64,000 nt of DNA from JAUUSJ01 sp964439395 (GTDB lineage Bacteria > Bacillota > Clostridia > Lachnospirales > Lachnospiraceae): NCBI GenBank assembly GCA_964439395.1, contig CAYTNV010000007.1, forward strand, positions 1-64,000, given 5' to 3'. The notes under the pieces were generated by a model. That model worked only from the letters and a program-made list of their open reading frames with translations, did no database searches and was not told where the DNA came from. This document shows positions 9,661-18,343 of this stretch, piece after piece. Each line of letters opens with the position of its first letter. The first letter of the stretch is position 1. A program made the translations under genes and the position numbers.

Positions 9661-11561
9661 TCTTCTTTTGCCGCTGCCTTTGGAGCTTCCACTGCCTTCA
9701 TGCTTAAGCTGATCTTGCGGTCGTCTTTCTTGAAATCAACAACCTTAGCTGTAATCTCTTGTCCAACTTTTAAGATATCAGATGGTTTCTCGATATGCTC
9801 TTTTGCAATCTGAGATACATGTAAAAGAGCGTCCACACCTGTCTCCAACTCAACAAATGCACCGAAATCTGTCATTCTTGCAACTTTACCTGTAATAATA
9901 TTGCCGACAGCATATTTTTCTTCTGCATTTAACCATGGGTTTGTCTCAGGGAATTTTAAGCTAAGTGCAATTTTCTCTCCCTGGATATCTTTGATGAGAA
10001 CCTTAATCTGCTCACCAACTTTAAATACTTTCTTAGGATTCTCAACACGTCCCCAAGACATCTCGGAAATATGGAGTAAACCGTCAGCTCCGCCTAAGTC
10101 GATAAATGCACCAAAGTCTGTTACGTTCTTGATAGCACCTTCTACTGTCATATTTGGCTCAATTCTTGCGAATAATTCTTCTTGTTTTTTCTTCTTCTCA
10201 GCAATTAATAATTGCTTTCTGTCACCAATAATTCTTCTCTTACGAGGATTAAACTCGCTGATAACAAACTGAATCTCCTGGTCTTTATATTTGCCAAGAT
10301 TTTTCTCGTATGTGTCTGATACTAAGCTAGCAGGAATAAATACTCTTGCTTCCTCAACTACTACGCTAAGTCCGCCATCTAATACTTGGTCTACCTTTGC
10401 TGTAATAATTTCTTTGTTGTTAAAAGCGTCTTCTAATCTCTTATTGCCTTTTTCAGCAGCTAATCTCTTATATGTTAACAATACTTGGCCTTCACCGTCA
10501 TTTACTTTTAAAACTTTAGCTTCCATCTTATCGCCAACTTTAACCTCGTTTCTCAAGTCTAAGTTTGGTGTGTTGGAATATTCGTTTCTAGAAATGATAC
10601 CGTCAGCTTTGTAACCTATATTTAAGATGATTTCATCTTCTTTAACATCGATTATAGTACCCTCGACAACCTCTCCATTCTTAATTGTTACTAGACTCTC
10701 CTCTAATAATTGTTCAAAACTCTTTTCTGACATGCTAATATGAACCTCCTTGATAATTTTATTTGGGGTTGAAGCCCCTGCGGTAATACCCAGGCTATTT
10801 ATATTAGAGAAATCCAATCCTTTCAAATCTTCATTCTTCTGTATATAAATGGTATTATCACATTCTTTTTTACTAATTTCATATAGCTTTTGTGTGTTCG
10901 AACTATGCTTACCTCCAATGACTATCATGGCATCCACATTCTTCGCAATTGCCCTTGTTTCTAATTGTCTCTCTTCGGTTGCATTGCAGATCGTATTATA
11001 AACATTTATATCATACCCCTTTTTCGAAATAATTTCAACTAATTCTTGAAATTTATTGTAATTAAATGTCGTTTGGGATACAATACTTATTTTATTTTGG
11101 GATTTTGGGACAAAAGATAACATCTCTTTTGCTGATTCAATAATTGTCGGCTCACTAACCGACCATCCCCTGATTCCCTGCACCTCTGGATGATTTTTAT
11201 TTCCAATGATTATGATTTCGTGTCCCTTCTTGCTCTCCTCCATAACGATCTTATGAATCTTACGAACAAAAGGACAGGTTGCGTCGACTACTTCTAACTG
11301 ATTCTGCTCCGCAATGTCATAGATTTCTTTATTGACACCGTGGGAGCGTATGATTATAGTGCCCTCTTTTTTTTGTTTCAACTCTTCGATTGAATTAAGA
11401 GCAAAAATATCACCCTGCTCTAATTCTCTTACTACCTCATCATTGTGAATAATCGGTCCATATGTGTGGACATGCTGTTTTCCCACCTGGGCATACACCA
11501 TATCCATAGCTCGCTTTACACCAAAGCAAAATCCGGCAGTTTTCGCCACCTTGATTTCCAT
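9657..11561 (-). CDS. ispH-rpsA: IspH-ribosomal protein S1 fusion
   Basis: A 634-residue fusion. Residues 1-about 280 are 4-hydroxy-3-methylbut-2-enyl diphosphate reductase, the last MEP-pathway step, with the three Fe-S cysteines in GFCFG, DATCPF and NTICNAT. Residues about 295-634 carry four S1 RNA-binding repeats (for example TDFGAFIDLGGADGLLHIS and TDFGAFVELETGVDALLHVS), as in Firmicute S1-like proteins. This fusion is known in Clostridia. I start it at ATG 11561, eight bases after AAGGAG. The acidic and Ala-rich tail ends at the shared terminator. The upstream gene is cmk, with a transposon relic between. Confidence 0.95.
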   Translation of the reverse strand: MEIKVAKTAGFCFGVKRAMDMVYAQVGKQHVHTYGPIIHNDEVVRELEQGDIFALNSIEELKQKKEGTIIIRSHGVNKEIYDIAEQNQLEVVDATCPFVRKIHKIVMEESKKGHEIIIIGNKNHPEVQGIRGWSVSEPTIIESAKEMLSFVPKSQNKISIVSQTTFNYNKFQELVEIISKKGYDINVYNTICNATEERQLETRAIAKNVDAMIVIGGKHSSNTQKLYEISKKECDNTIYIQKNEDLKGLDFSNINSLGITAGASTPNKIIKEVHISMSEKSFEQLLEESLVTIKNGEVVEGTIIDVKEDEIILNIGYKADGIISRNEYSNTPNLDLRNEVKVGDKMEAKVLKVNDGEGQVLLTYKRLAAEKGNKRLEDAFNNKEIITAKVDQVLDGGLSVVVEEARVFIPASLVSDTYEKNLGKYKDQEIQFVISEFNPRKRRIIGDRKQLLIAEKKKKQEELFARIEPNMTVEGAIKNVTDFGAFIDLGGADGLLHISEMSWGRVENPKKVFKVGEQIKVLIKDIQGEKIALSLKFPETNPWLNAEEKYAVGNIITGKVARMTDFGAFVELETGVDALLHVSQIAKEHIEKPSDILKVGQEITAKVVDFKKDDRKISLSMKAVEAPKAAAKEE

Positions 11562-11640
11562 ATCCGATTCTCCTTCTTTCATTGTTGCATTTCAGTTTAG
11601 AAATGGATATTTTCTTATGAAATCCAGTTCTCTTTGGCAT

Positions 11641-11805
11641 TCCCCATATAGAAGGGGATTCTTGCTTTAATCTCCACAAAATCCAAGATTTTATACGAAA
11701 CTCACAAGCTAGTTTTAAGAGTTCCCGTATGCCCTACGGTGCTCTATTTTATGCTTATATCCCCTAGCCAAAACTAAGGGACTTCCGCTCGGTATACTTA
11801 TAAAA
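11641..11805 (-). pseudogene. Probable relic of an IS200/IS605 tnpB 3-prime end
   Basis: Between cmk and ispH, the minus strand reads fragments that look like the end of a TnpB protein in more than one frame: STVGHTGTLK near 11750, then LACEF and RLKQESPSI near 11660-11715, separated by stops and frame changes. It ends with a compact hairpin (TCCCC with GGGGA, 11641-11658) like the sub-terminal hairpin of such elements. The resemblance is from memory of the family, and the rest of the element is absent. Many relatives carry an acyltransferase gene at this spot, which is missing here. It could also be plain intergenic DNA. Confidence 0.4.
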
Positions 11806-11816
11806 TTCACCTATAT

Positions 11817-12485
11817 TTATTTACCTGCTTTTTCAGAAAAAGTCTTCTCAATCGCTGCCACAACTTCCTCGATTGTCATATCGGAGGAATCCAAGTAAAC
11901 AGCATCCTCTGCCTGTTTTAATGGGGCAATCTCTCTATGCATATCTTGATAATCTCTATCAATAATATCTTTCTCAATCTCATCTAAAGAGCATTCCTCT
12001 CCCTTTGCCACCAACTCATCGTATCGTCTCTTCGCTCTCACTGCAGAAGAGGCTGTGAGATAAATTTTAACTGTAGCATCTGGAAGAATATTCGTTCCAA
12101 TATCTCTTCCATCCATAATAATATCTTGTGTCTTTGCCATATCTCTTTGTAAATCAAGAAGTGCTGCGCGAACATCTGGATTAGGCGATGTCAAGGAAGC
12201 CATATTTCCAACCTCCTCTGTACGGATAAATGCATTGACACATTCATCATTTAAGATTACCTGCTGCTCGCCGTCTTTATAGAAAAGAGAAACTTTAATA
12301 TCCTTACAGGACTTTGAGATAGTCTCACTGTCCTTGCCATCGATACCGTTTCTCAAAAAATATAAAGCCATTGCGCGGTACATTGCACCCGTATCTACAT
12401 AAATGAATCCAAGATTCTTCGCTACCATCTTTGCGATTGTGCTTTTGCCAGCTCCTGCTGGTCCATCTATTGCAATACTATACAT
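11817..12485 (-). CDS. cmk: Cytidylate kinase
   Basis: A 222-residue (d)CMP kinase that makes CDP for nucleotide synthesis. The P-loop GPAGAGKST, the DTGAMYRA substrate loop, DGRDIGT and the closing lid motif with YQDMHRE are all visible, and the length is normal. A GGAGG site lies close before the ATG. It follows the BaiN-like gene by 21 bases, and the cmk-ispH order is common in Clostridia. Confidence 0.95.
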   Translation of the reverse strand: MYSIAIDGPAGAGKSTIAKMVAKNLGFIYVDTGAMYRAMALYFLRNGIDGKDSETISKSCKDIKVSLFYKDGEQQVILNDECVNAFIRTEEVGNMASLTSPNPDVRAALLDLQRDMAKTQDIIMDGRDIGTNILPDATVKIYLTASSAVRAKRRYDELVAKGEECSLDEIEKDIIDRDYQDMHREIAPLKQAEDAVYLDSSDMTIEEVVAAIEKTFSEKAGK

Positions 12486-12506
12486 AGTACTTCCTCCAAA
12501 ATTTAT

Positions 12507-13775
12507 TTATAAGCAGGAAATTCCCGCCAAATATCCTGTAGACCAGGCAATCTGCAAATTGAAACCACCAGTCAAAGCGTCTAAGTCAAGTACCTCACCT
12601 ACAAAATAAAGTCCCGCCTTTTTCTTTGACTCCATCGTACTAGGATCAATTTCTTTTACCGAGACACCACCTTTTGTAATAATCGCCTCCGAAAAGCCTC
12701 TCGTCCCTACCACGGTAAATCTCATATGCTTTAACAAGTGAACAAGACGCTGTCTTTCCTCTCTCGTAATTTCATTTACTTTTTTGTCTGGAAGAATCCC
12801 ACTCCATTCTATTATAATAGGAATTAATTTTTTTGGCAATAAATGTTCTAAAGAATTTTTAAAAAATTTGTTTTTTTCCTCGGAAAAATCCTTCAAAACC
12901 CTTGCATCCAGCTTTTCCATACTAAGAGCAGGCTTTAAATCAAGCTCAATCCTAAGCTCTTCTTGCTTCTTTTTCTTCTTTATATAATAATTTTGTACTT
13001 GAGGACTGGCGCTTAAGACAAGTGGACCGCTCATTCCAAAATGTGTAAAAATCATCTCACCGAAATTTTCATACAATTTTTTCTTTCCTGCAAAGAGAGT
13101 AAGACCTACGTTCTTTAGAGATAATCCCTGCATTTGCCTGCATGCATCTTCTTTTATCTCAAGTGGCACTAGGCTTGGCATAGTCTCTATCACTTTATGA
13201 CCCGCTTTTTTTGCAATCTGATATCCATCACCAGTGGATCCAGTGGATGGATAGGAGACACCACCTGTTGCCACAATAACGGAGCTCGCCTTCACTTTCT
13301 TTCCATTTTTCAGAAGAACTCCTGAAACTCTCTCCTGCTTATTTTTATCACCATCTACTGATTCATACAAAACGTCTTCCACCTCTGCATGATACATCAT
13401 TTGAATTCCAAGCTTTTCCATCTCATTTTTTAACACTCGAATCACATCTGAAGATTTATCCGATGCTGGAAAAACACGAAGCCCTCTCTCTACCTTTGTG
13501 GAAAGACCAAGATCCTCGAAAAATTTTATCGTATCCTCATTTGTCAGGGTATAAAATGCACTGTATAAAAACTTAGAATTTGTTACTACATTTTGAAATA
13601 AATTTTCCACCTCACAGGCATTGGTGAGATTGCATCTCCCCTTTCCTGTTATAAACAGCTTTTTACCAAGTTTTTCGTTTTTTTCATATACAATTACTTT
13701 CTTCCCTGACCTTGCCGCCCAAATAGCAGCCATCATGCCAGCGGCTCCTCCACCTATAACAATTACTTGTTCCAT
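12507..13775 (-). CDS. HI0933/BaiN-family flavoprotein
   Basis: A 422-residue FAD-dependent oxidoreductase of the HI0933 (YhiN/BaiN) family. The N-terminus has the dinucleotide motif GGGAAGM, followed by the family hallmark GKGRCNLTN; a second conserved block is ATGGVSYPSTGSTGDGY, and the C-terminus has the FAD-contacting EVLDLDALTGGFNLQ. BaiN was described for bile-acid reduction in a gut Clostridium, but the family is widespread in bacteria that do not use bile acids, so no substrate is assigned. It lies upstream of cmk in the same direction. Confidence 0.85.
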   Translation of the reverse strand: MEQVIVIGGGAAGMMAAIWAARSGKKVIVYEKNEKLGKKLFITGKGRCNLTNACEVENLFQNVVTNSKFLYSAFYTLTNEDTIKFFEDLGLSTKVERGLRVFPASDKSSDVIRVLKNEMEKLGIQMMYHAEVEDVLYESVDGDKNKQERVSGVLLKNGKKVKASSVIVATGGVSYPSTGSTGDGYQIAKKAGHKVIETMPSLVPLEIKEDACRQMQGLSLKNVGLTLFAGKKKLYENFGEMIFTHFGMSGPLVLSASPQVQNYYIKKKKKQEELRIELDLKPALSMEKLDARVLKDFSEEKNKFFKNSLEHLLPKKLIPIIIEWSGILPDKKVNEITREERQRLVHLLKHMRFTVVGTRGFSEAIITKGGVSVKEIDPSTMESKKKAGLYFVGEVLDLDALTGGFNLQIAWSTGYLAGISCL

Positions 13776-13787
13776 GCTTCTTTCCTT

Positions 13788-14660
13788 TTAGTTCTTAGAC
13801 TCTTTCTCATAGACATCATATTCGTTCCAAAGTTCCTCCAATAATTTAAGTCTCTTCTCAACTTCATCTTTTTTGCGTATTGCAAGAGCTACAACTAAAG
13901 CATTGATTACACTCTGTGGCCCTACTAAAGAATCCACAATCGCCATGACATCACTTTTTGCAATCAAACTACAGTCACTATCCGCTGTAATTGGAGACTG
14001 TACACTATCTGTAATCGCAATTGTGCTTGCTCCTTGCTTCTTTGCGAAGCTTAGAGCCTTCACAGTTCTCTTCGAATAGCGAGGAAAGCTAATGGCAATA
14101 AATAAATCATTTTCGTTCATGCGGCAAATTTGTTCAAACGTATCAGATGTTGCATTCGCATTTACTACCTTTACATGGTCAAAAATCATATCTAAATAGT
14201 AGCCTAAAAGTCCCGCTAAAAAGCCTGCACTTCTCGCTCCTAAAATATAAATCATCTTTGCTTTTTCTATCATATCAACCGCACGGTTAAACTCATCTTT
14301 GTCAATAGAATGAATCGTATCCCTCAATCGATTTGCATCAATTTGAAGGATTTTAGGAAGTAAATCGTCATTATCGAAATGATCTTTTGCAAGTTCTAAT
14401 CTCTGGATAGAATTTGACTTCCTCTTCGCCATCACGCGCAGCTCCTGCTGGAGCTGTGGATATCCCTCATATTCTAGCTGATAAGCAAAGCGTACTACAG
14501 TAGATTCGCTCACGCCTGCCTCTTTTCCTAATTTCTGTGCGGTAAAAAAAGCCGCCTTATCATAATATTCTAACAGATAAGCCGCCAATCTTTTTTGACC
14601 CTTACTAAACTCCTTTTTTTTACGCTCAATGCGTTCTACTAAATTTTCATAAGATTCCAT
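13788..14660 (-). CDS. MurR/RpiR-family transcription regulator
   Basis: A 290-residue regulator with an N-terminal helix-turn-helix of the RpiR type (about 25-80; AGVSESTVVRFAYQLEYEGYP region) and a C-terminal SIS domain (about 125-260) that binds phosphosugars in relatives (LGARSAGFLAG, ISFPRYSKRT). The ATG at 14660, with GAGG eight bases upstream, is preferred to the longer reading starting at 14759. No sugar-phosphate genes are adjacent, so the target is not evident. Confidence 0.85.
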   Translation of the reverse strand: MESYENLVERIERKKKEFSKGQKRLAAYLLEYYDKAAFFTAQKLGKEAGVSESTVVRFAYQLEYEGYPQLQQELRVMAKRKSNSIQRLELAKDHFDNDDLLPKILQIDANRLRDTIHSIDKDEFNRAVDMIEKAKMIYILGARSAGFLAGLLGYYLDMIFDHVKVVNANATSDTFEQICRMNENDLFIAISFPRYSKRTVKALSFAKKQGASTIAITDSVQSPITADSDCSLIAKSDVMAIVDSLVGPQSVINALVVALAIRKKDEVEKRLKLLEELWNEYDVYEKESKN

Positions 14661-14948
14661 TTTTACATCCTCTTTATTTTTAATGTATTTATCAGTTTTT
14701 TTAGTATAGCATAAAATGAAGGAAGAGTAAAGAAAAGTTTCAATTTTGCGTGATAGCATAGTAAAGTGAACAGAAGAAAGTTTGAGATATTAAGAAAGCC
14801 CCAAAAATCGTAAAAGAAAATCCTCTTATGCAAAGACACGTTTCGTCCTATAATTTTCCACTGTAGTAGCTCTTATCTTTACCAAGACTTTGCAATATCT
14901 AGCATAATCAAATATTCCACTTGAAAAACTTTTATTTTAAGCAAAAAT

Positions 14949-14982
14949 AAAGAAGCCAGAGAATTTTATCTCTGACCTCTTT
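14949..14982 (-). terminator. Terminator of the decarboxylase cluster
   Basis: AAAGAGGTCAGAGA pairs with TCTCTGGCTTCTTT on the minus strand (two wobbles) shortly after the oadA stop codon. Confidence 0.75.
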
Positions 14983-14998
14983 TTATTTAACTCATATC

Positions 14999-16411
14999 TT
15001 ACACTGGATAAGCCTTATTCTTCTCATCAGCAGCTGCAGGATCAATTTTATTTTTCTGTGCACTTCTGTACTTAAAGAACTCTGTAGCAACCTGTGGGAA
15101 TAATGCGTAGGATAATACATCCTCATCTTGCTCTTTCCACTGACTCATCTCTGCCTCAATTTTATCAAGCTCTGGAGCTAATAAGTCTGCTGGACGACAT
15201 GTGATAGGCTCCTGGTCACCGAGTGCTTTCTTTTGAACTTCTGCATTAACAGGTTTTGCTGTCTTACCGTACTCTCCGCGGAGAACAGCTTTAGATTCTT
15301 TTGTAATCATCTTATATCTCTCACCTGATAACACATTAAGTACAGCCTGTGTACCAACAATCTGGCTGGAAGGTGTTACTAAAGGTGGTTCACCGAAGTC
15401 TTTTCTCACGCGAGGAATCTCTTTTAGTACGTCATAGTACTTGTCCTCAGCTTTTTGTTCTTTTAACTGGGATACTAAGTTAGATAACATACCACCTGGT
15501 ACCTGGTATAATAATGTCTTAATATCAACACCCATTACTTTTGGATTTAATAAACCACTAGCTAACGCATCATCACGCATTGGTCTAAAGTAATCAGCAA
15601 TCTCAGCGAGTAAGTTTTGATCATATCCTGTATCATATGGAGTTCCCTTAAATGTCTCTACCATAACCTCAGTAGCCGGCTGACTAGTACCCATAGCAAA
15701 TGGAGACATAGCAGTATCAATAATATCACATCCTGCCTCAATTGCTTTCATATATGTCATTCCAGCAACACCACTTGTATAATGTGTATGAAGCTCAATC
15801 GGAATCTTTACAGCTCCCTTCAATGCCTTAACAAGCTTTTCTGCCTCATAAGGAACTAAAAGACCTGCCATATCCTTGATACAAATAGAATCTGCACCAA
15901 TATTTTCAATGCTCTTTGCCATATTTACATAATAATCCTCTGTATAAGCATCGCCAAGTGTATAACTAATAGCAATCTGAGCATGTCCATTTTCCTTATT
16001 TGTCGCTTTTACAGCGCACTCTAAGTTTCTAATATCATTGAGTGCATCAAAAATACGAATAATATCAATACCATTCGCAATAGATTTCTGTACAAAATAC
16101 TCTACTACATCATCTGCATAATGGCGATATCCTAAAATATTTTGTCCTCTAAATAACATCTGTAATTTTGTATTTTTAAACCCATCTCTTAATTTTCTAA
16201 GTCTCTCCCATGGGTCTTCCTTTAAGAAACGAAGGCTGGCATCAAAAGTAGCTCCTCCCCAGCACTCTACCGCATGGTATCCAACTTTATCCATCTTATC
16301 AATAATCGGAAGCATCTGCTCTGTTGTCATTCTTGTAGCAATCAAAGACTGATGAGCGTCACGTAAGACTGTTTCCGTAATTTTAACTGGTTTTTTAATT
16401 TGTTCTGCCAT
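14999..16411 (-). CDS. oadA: 2-oxoacid carboxyltransferase (OadA / PycB / transcarboxylase 5S type)
   Basis: A 470-residue TIM-barrel carboxyltransferase that moves CO2 between oxaloacetate (or pyruvate) and carboxybiotin. Key motifs: ETVLRDAHQSL at the start, DALNDIRN, the reactive lysine in IKDMAGLL, and the metal-binding HTHYTSG. It lacks the biotin domain of full-length OadA; biotin is carried by the separate 124-residue protein of this cluster. It is the last gene of five in one direction, with a terminator just after it. Sequence cannot say whether it works as oxaloacetate decarboxylase alpha or as the 5S part of a transcarboxylase. Confidence 0.9.
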   Translation of the reverse strand: MAEQIKKPVKITETVLRDAHQSLIATRMTTEQMLPIIDKMDKVGYHAVECWGGATFDASLRFLKEDPWERLRKLRDGFKNTKLQMLFRGQNILGYRHYADDVVEYFVQKSIANGIDIIRIFDALNDIRNLECAVKATNKENGHAQIAISYTLGDAYTEDYYVNMAKSIENIGADSICIKDMAGLLVPYEAEKLVKALKGAVKIPIELHTHYTSGVAGMTYMKAIEAGCDIIDTAMSPFAMGTSQPATEVMVETFKGTPYDTGYDQNLLAEIADYFRPMRDDALASGLLNPKVMGVDIKTLLYQVPGGMLSNLVSQLKEQKAEDKYYDVLKEIPRVRKDFGEPPLVTPSSQIVGTQAVLNVLSGERYKMITKESKAVLRGEYGKTAKPVNAEVQKKALGDQEPITCRPADLLAPELDKIEAEMSQWKEQDEDVLSYALFPQVATEFFKYRSAQKNKIDPAAADEKNKAYPV

Positions 16412-16436
16412 TCTTTATGACCTCCTATATCCTTTC

Positions 16437-17561
16437 CTATACACCAAAGATTGCCATGAAAGTACCTGCCGCTACCGCTGTGCCGATAACACCAGCTACG
16501 TTTGGTCCCATCGCATGCATGAGCAAGAAGTTCGTTGGATCTGCCTCGGATCCAACTTTTTGTGATACTCTAGCTGCCATTGGCACAGCCGATACACCAG
16601 CGGAACCAATCAAAGGATTTACTTTTCCGCCAGTCACTTTACACATGAGCTTACCAAAAAGTACACCTGCTGCTGTTCCAACTGCGAATGCAATCAAACC
16701 TAAGACAACAATCTTAATTGTAGCTATATTTAAGAATGCCTCTGCACTTGTAGTAGCACCGACAGAAGTACCAAGAATAATAACAACAATATACATCAAT
16801 GCATTTGATGCAGTCTCAGATAACTGTTTTACTACTCCAGATTCTCTAAATAAATTACCAAGCATCAACATACCTACAAGAGGTGCTGTAGATGGTAAAA
16901 TAAGTACTACAACAATTGTAACAATAATTGGGAATAAGATTTTCTCTAACTTAGAAACTGGTCTAAGCTGCTCCATCTTAATCTTTCTCTCATCCTCTGT
17001 TGTAAATAACTTCATGATAGGTGGCTGAATAATAGGAACAAGTGACATATAAGAATATGCCGCCACGGCGATAGGTCCCATAAGTGCCGTCTGTCCAAGC
17101 TTACCAGCAAGGAAAATAGAAGTAGGACCGTCAGCTCCACCGATAATAGATACAGCTGCCGCCGCTTTATCATTAAACCCTAACACAATAGCCATAAGAT
17201 AAGCTGTAAAAATACCAAACTGCGCTGCAGCTCCAAGCAAAAAGCTTGCTGGATTGGCAATTAATGGACCAAAGTCTGTTAAAGCTCCTACCCCGAGGAA
17301 AATAAGGGAAGGAAGAATACTCCACTCATCTAATAAATAGAAATAATGGAGAAGTCCGCCCTCTGCCATAATATCTGGATAAAGATTAACCAATAACATA
17401 CCAAAAGAAATTGGCAATAGCAAAAGAGGTTCGTATTCTTTTGCAATGGCTAAATATAAAAAGATTAATGCAACGACAATCATCAAAAAGTTTCCTGGAT
17501 TCAAAAAGGCAAAACCAGTTGCTTTCGCTAATCCTGTCATTGTCTCAATAACATAACTCAT
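16437..17561 (-). CDS. gcdB: Na+-translocating decarboxylase beta subunit
   Basis: A 374-residue membrane protein (about nine to eleven segments) of the OadB/GcdB/MmdB family, which removes CO2 from carboxybiotin and pumps Na+ outward. The conserved GGADGPTSIF stretch, holding the Asp that binds Na+, is near residue 145; the second conserved region around GNLFRESGVV and the C-terminal MHAMGPNVAGVIGTAVAAG are also present. It is in one operon with the biotin carrier and two carboxyltransferases, 25 bases upstream of oadA. Confidence 0.95.
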   Translation of the reverse strand: MSYVIETMTGLAKATGFAFLNPGNFLMIVVALIFLYLAIAKEYEPLLLLPISFGMLLVNLYPDIMAEGGLLHYFYLLDEWSILPSLIFLGVGALTDFGPLIANPASFLLGAAAQFGIFTAYLMAIVLGFNDKAAAAVSIIGGADGPTSIFLAGKLGQTALMGPIAVAAYSYMSLVPIIQPPIMKLFTTEDERKIKMEQLRPVSKLEKILFPIIVTIVVVLILPSTAPLVGMLMLGNLFRESGVVKQLSETASNALMYIVVIILGTSVGATTSAEAFLNIATIKIVVLGLIAFAVGTAAGVLFGKLMCKVTGGKVNPLIGSAGVSAVPMAARVSQKVGSEADPTNFLLMHAMGPNVAGVIGTAVAAGTFMAIFGV

Positions 17562-17597
17562 TTTTTAACCTCCCATTATAGTATTAGGTAATTCGCC

Positions 17598-17972
17598 TTA
17601 GTTCATGGAAGCTAATAAATCGCCAGCCTCTACAGATGCTCCCTCGCTCACATCGATAGTTGCAATTGTTCCATCCTGTGGAGCAACGATTTCGTTTTCC
17701 ATCTTCATTGCTTCTAATACTACAATGACATCTCCCTTAGATACAGCTGCACCTGCTGTGGACTTAACAGCCAAAATCTTACCAGGCATTGGAGAAGAAA
17801 TTTTAACACTTCCCTGTCCACCTGCGGATGTTTTCTTCTTAGGAGCTGGTTTTGCGGCTGGCTTTGCTACTGGTGCACTTGCAACTGGAGCGGCAGCCAC
17901 TGCGCCTTCTTCTAACTCTTCAACTACTACATCATAAGCTGTTCCGTTTACTGTAATTCTATAATTTTTCAT
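17598..17972 (-). CDS. Biotin carrier protein of the decarboxylase
   Basis: A 124-residue biotin carrier: short N-terminal domain, an Ala/Pro/Lys-rich flexible linker (about 24-50), and a C-terminal biotinyl domain with the EAMKM motif, Lys-90 being the expected attachment point. It would shuttle the carboxyl group between the soluble carboxyltransferases and the GcdB membrane subunit. The linker is typical of MmdC/GcdC-like carriers. Confidence 0.95.
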   Translation of the reverse strand: MKNYRITVNGTAYDVVVEELEEGAVAAAPVASAPVAKPAAKPAPKKKTSAGGQGSVKISSPMPGKILAVKSTAGAAVSKGDVIVVLEAMKMENEIVAPQDGTIATIDVSEGASVEAGDLLASMN

Positions 17973-17993
17973 CTATCTATTCCTCCTGAACAT

Positions 17994-18326
17994 TTACACT
18001 CTTTTTCTAGCGCGACGGATGGACTTAACTACCAACTTATCGGCTGAAACTGCATTTGTAGTTTGGCAAGAAGCCATAATTGCTGCTGTGATAACTGCAA
18101 CTAATTCTGCATCATCCACAAGCTCCTCTTCCTCCTCCTTGGCTACAACTTCAACTGGCGCTGGAGCAGGCTTTTTAACGGGAGCTGGCTGTGCATTTTT
18201 CTTACTAAATTTTTCCTGAATCGCAGGAATATATTTGAATAATGAAATGATAAAGGAAATAAAAATCAAAACGACAAATACAGTTCCCATACCCATAACA
18301 GTATTCAATAATGCTCGTAATATCAT
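17994..18326 (-). CDS. oadG: OadG-type decarboxylase gamma subunit
   Basis: A 110-residue protein with one N-terminal membrane helix (about 10-31, GMGTVFVVLIFISFIISL), a Pro/Ala/Lys linker and an acidic helix, ending in VKSIRRARKRV. This matches the OadG/MmdD type that ties the soluble and membrane parts of Na+-decarboxylases together. Its place between a CoA-type carboxyltransferase and the biotin carrier supports the call. Confidence 0.85.
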   Translation of the reverse strand: MILRALLNTVMGMGTVFVVLIFISFIISLFKYIPAIQEKFSKKNAQPAPVKKPAPAPVEVVAKEEEEELVDDAELVAVITAAIMASCQTTNAVSADKLVVKSIRRARKRV

Positions 18327-18343
18327 CTCACATTCACTCCTTA

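Noticed and set aside
9657..11561. The IspH-S1 fusion as a novelty or assembly error.
   Set aside because: This fusion is a known feature of Clostridia, and the frame is continuous.
11440..11679. A 79-codon minus-strand frame (start of MWRLKQESPS) overlapping the ispH start.
   Set aside because: Its second half is the ispH coding sequence in another frame; only the first part is of interest, as a possible tnpB relic.
14661..14948. A small RNA or gene between the RpiR-type regulator and the decarboxylase terminator.
   Set aside because: No promoter-terminator pair or conserved fold that I can recognise.
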